DNA of 6,301 nt, from assembly GCA_947074245.1 (NCBI GenBank), contig CAMTOW010000131.1:1-6301 (forward strand), in the 5' to 3' direction. Below, one piece after another: positions 6,282 through 6,301 of this stretch. Made by a program: the position numbers and the translations under genes. The stretch comes from an uncultured Bacteroidales bacterium. Its GTDB lineage: Bacteria; Bacteroidota; Bacteroidia; Bacteroidales; JAUNSR01. The notes beneath the pieces were generated by a model that saw only the letters and a program-made list of their open reading frames with translations, had not been told where the DNA came from and ran no database searches. Numbering within the stretch: position 1 is the first letter of the stretch; every line of letters begins with the position of its first letter.

Positions 6282-6301
6282 CAAAAGGCCGGGATCGTTA
6301 C

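Larger units (their letters stand above)
5717..6301. other. Gene-free region downstream of the methyltransferase
   Basis: The 585 bp to the window edge contain no open frame I would defend as a gene. In order they hold the methyltransferase terminator (5797-5844), the 22-bp array (5881-5968), a 10-bp segment TTTCATCGCG (5951-5960) repeated in inverted form at 6033-6042, a long hairpin (6164-6202), a compact hairpin (6265-6281) and a 10-bp direct repeat CCGGGATCGT (6238-6247 and 6289-6298). The density of structure compared with the other intergenic regions suggests a repeat-bearing or regulatory spacer rather than decayed coding sequence. Confidence 0.6.

Noticed and set aside
6066..6284. Minus-strand open frame of 72 codons over the right-hand hairpins
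   Set aside because: Its composition is atypical, it spans two hairpins and it matches no family I recognise; probably chance.

Overview
The window looks like a chromosomal segment of a Bacteroidota bacterium, most likely order Bacteroidales. The reasons are a TonB-dependent outer-membrane receptor, a 630-residue amidophosphoribosyltransferase-like protein of the long form I associate with Bacteroidales, A/T-rich leaders without Shine-Dalgarno sequences, and one good match to the Bacteroidota -7 promoter box (TAnnTTTG). Genus cannot be assigned from the sequence alone.

Layout. Positions 62-111 hold a bidirectional terminator. Positions 130-2022 (minus) encode the glutamine amidophosphoribosyltransferase homologue, with a promoter box at 2071-2078. 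A strong minus-strand terminator at 2244-2299 separates it from the receptor gene at 2330-4219 (minus). A 233-bp divergent intergenic region with small palindromes follows. Then comes a 169-residue six-helix membrane protein resembling an ECF-transporter substrate-binding (S) component at 4453-4962 (plus), its terminator at 4997-5031, a class I SAM-dependent methyltransferase at 5096-5716 (plus), and a strong terminator at 5797-5844. The last 450 bp have no convincing gene. They hold an in-register 22-bp repeat array (5881-5968), a 13-bp inverted repeat inside it, and two orphan hairpins (6164-6202 and 6265-6281).

How the genes may work together. The receptor, S component and methyltransferase form a plausible uptake-and-modification module: TonB-driven passage over the outer membrane, ECF-type passage over the inner membrane, and possibly methylation in the cytoplasm. 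This is inferred from gene order. No substrate is shown, no riboswitch was found, and the shared ECF energising module (EcfA/A'/T) is not in the window. The PurF-like gene is a separate transcription unit for nucleotide metabolism.

The least explained item is the 22-bp array. Four consecutive units keep AACG in register (ending at 5902, 5924, 5946 and 5968), and units 2 and 3 are linked by a 13-bp perfect inverted repeat. It lies between terminators, outside any gene.
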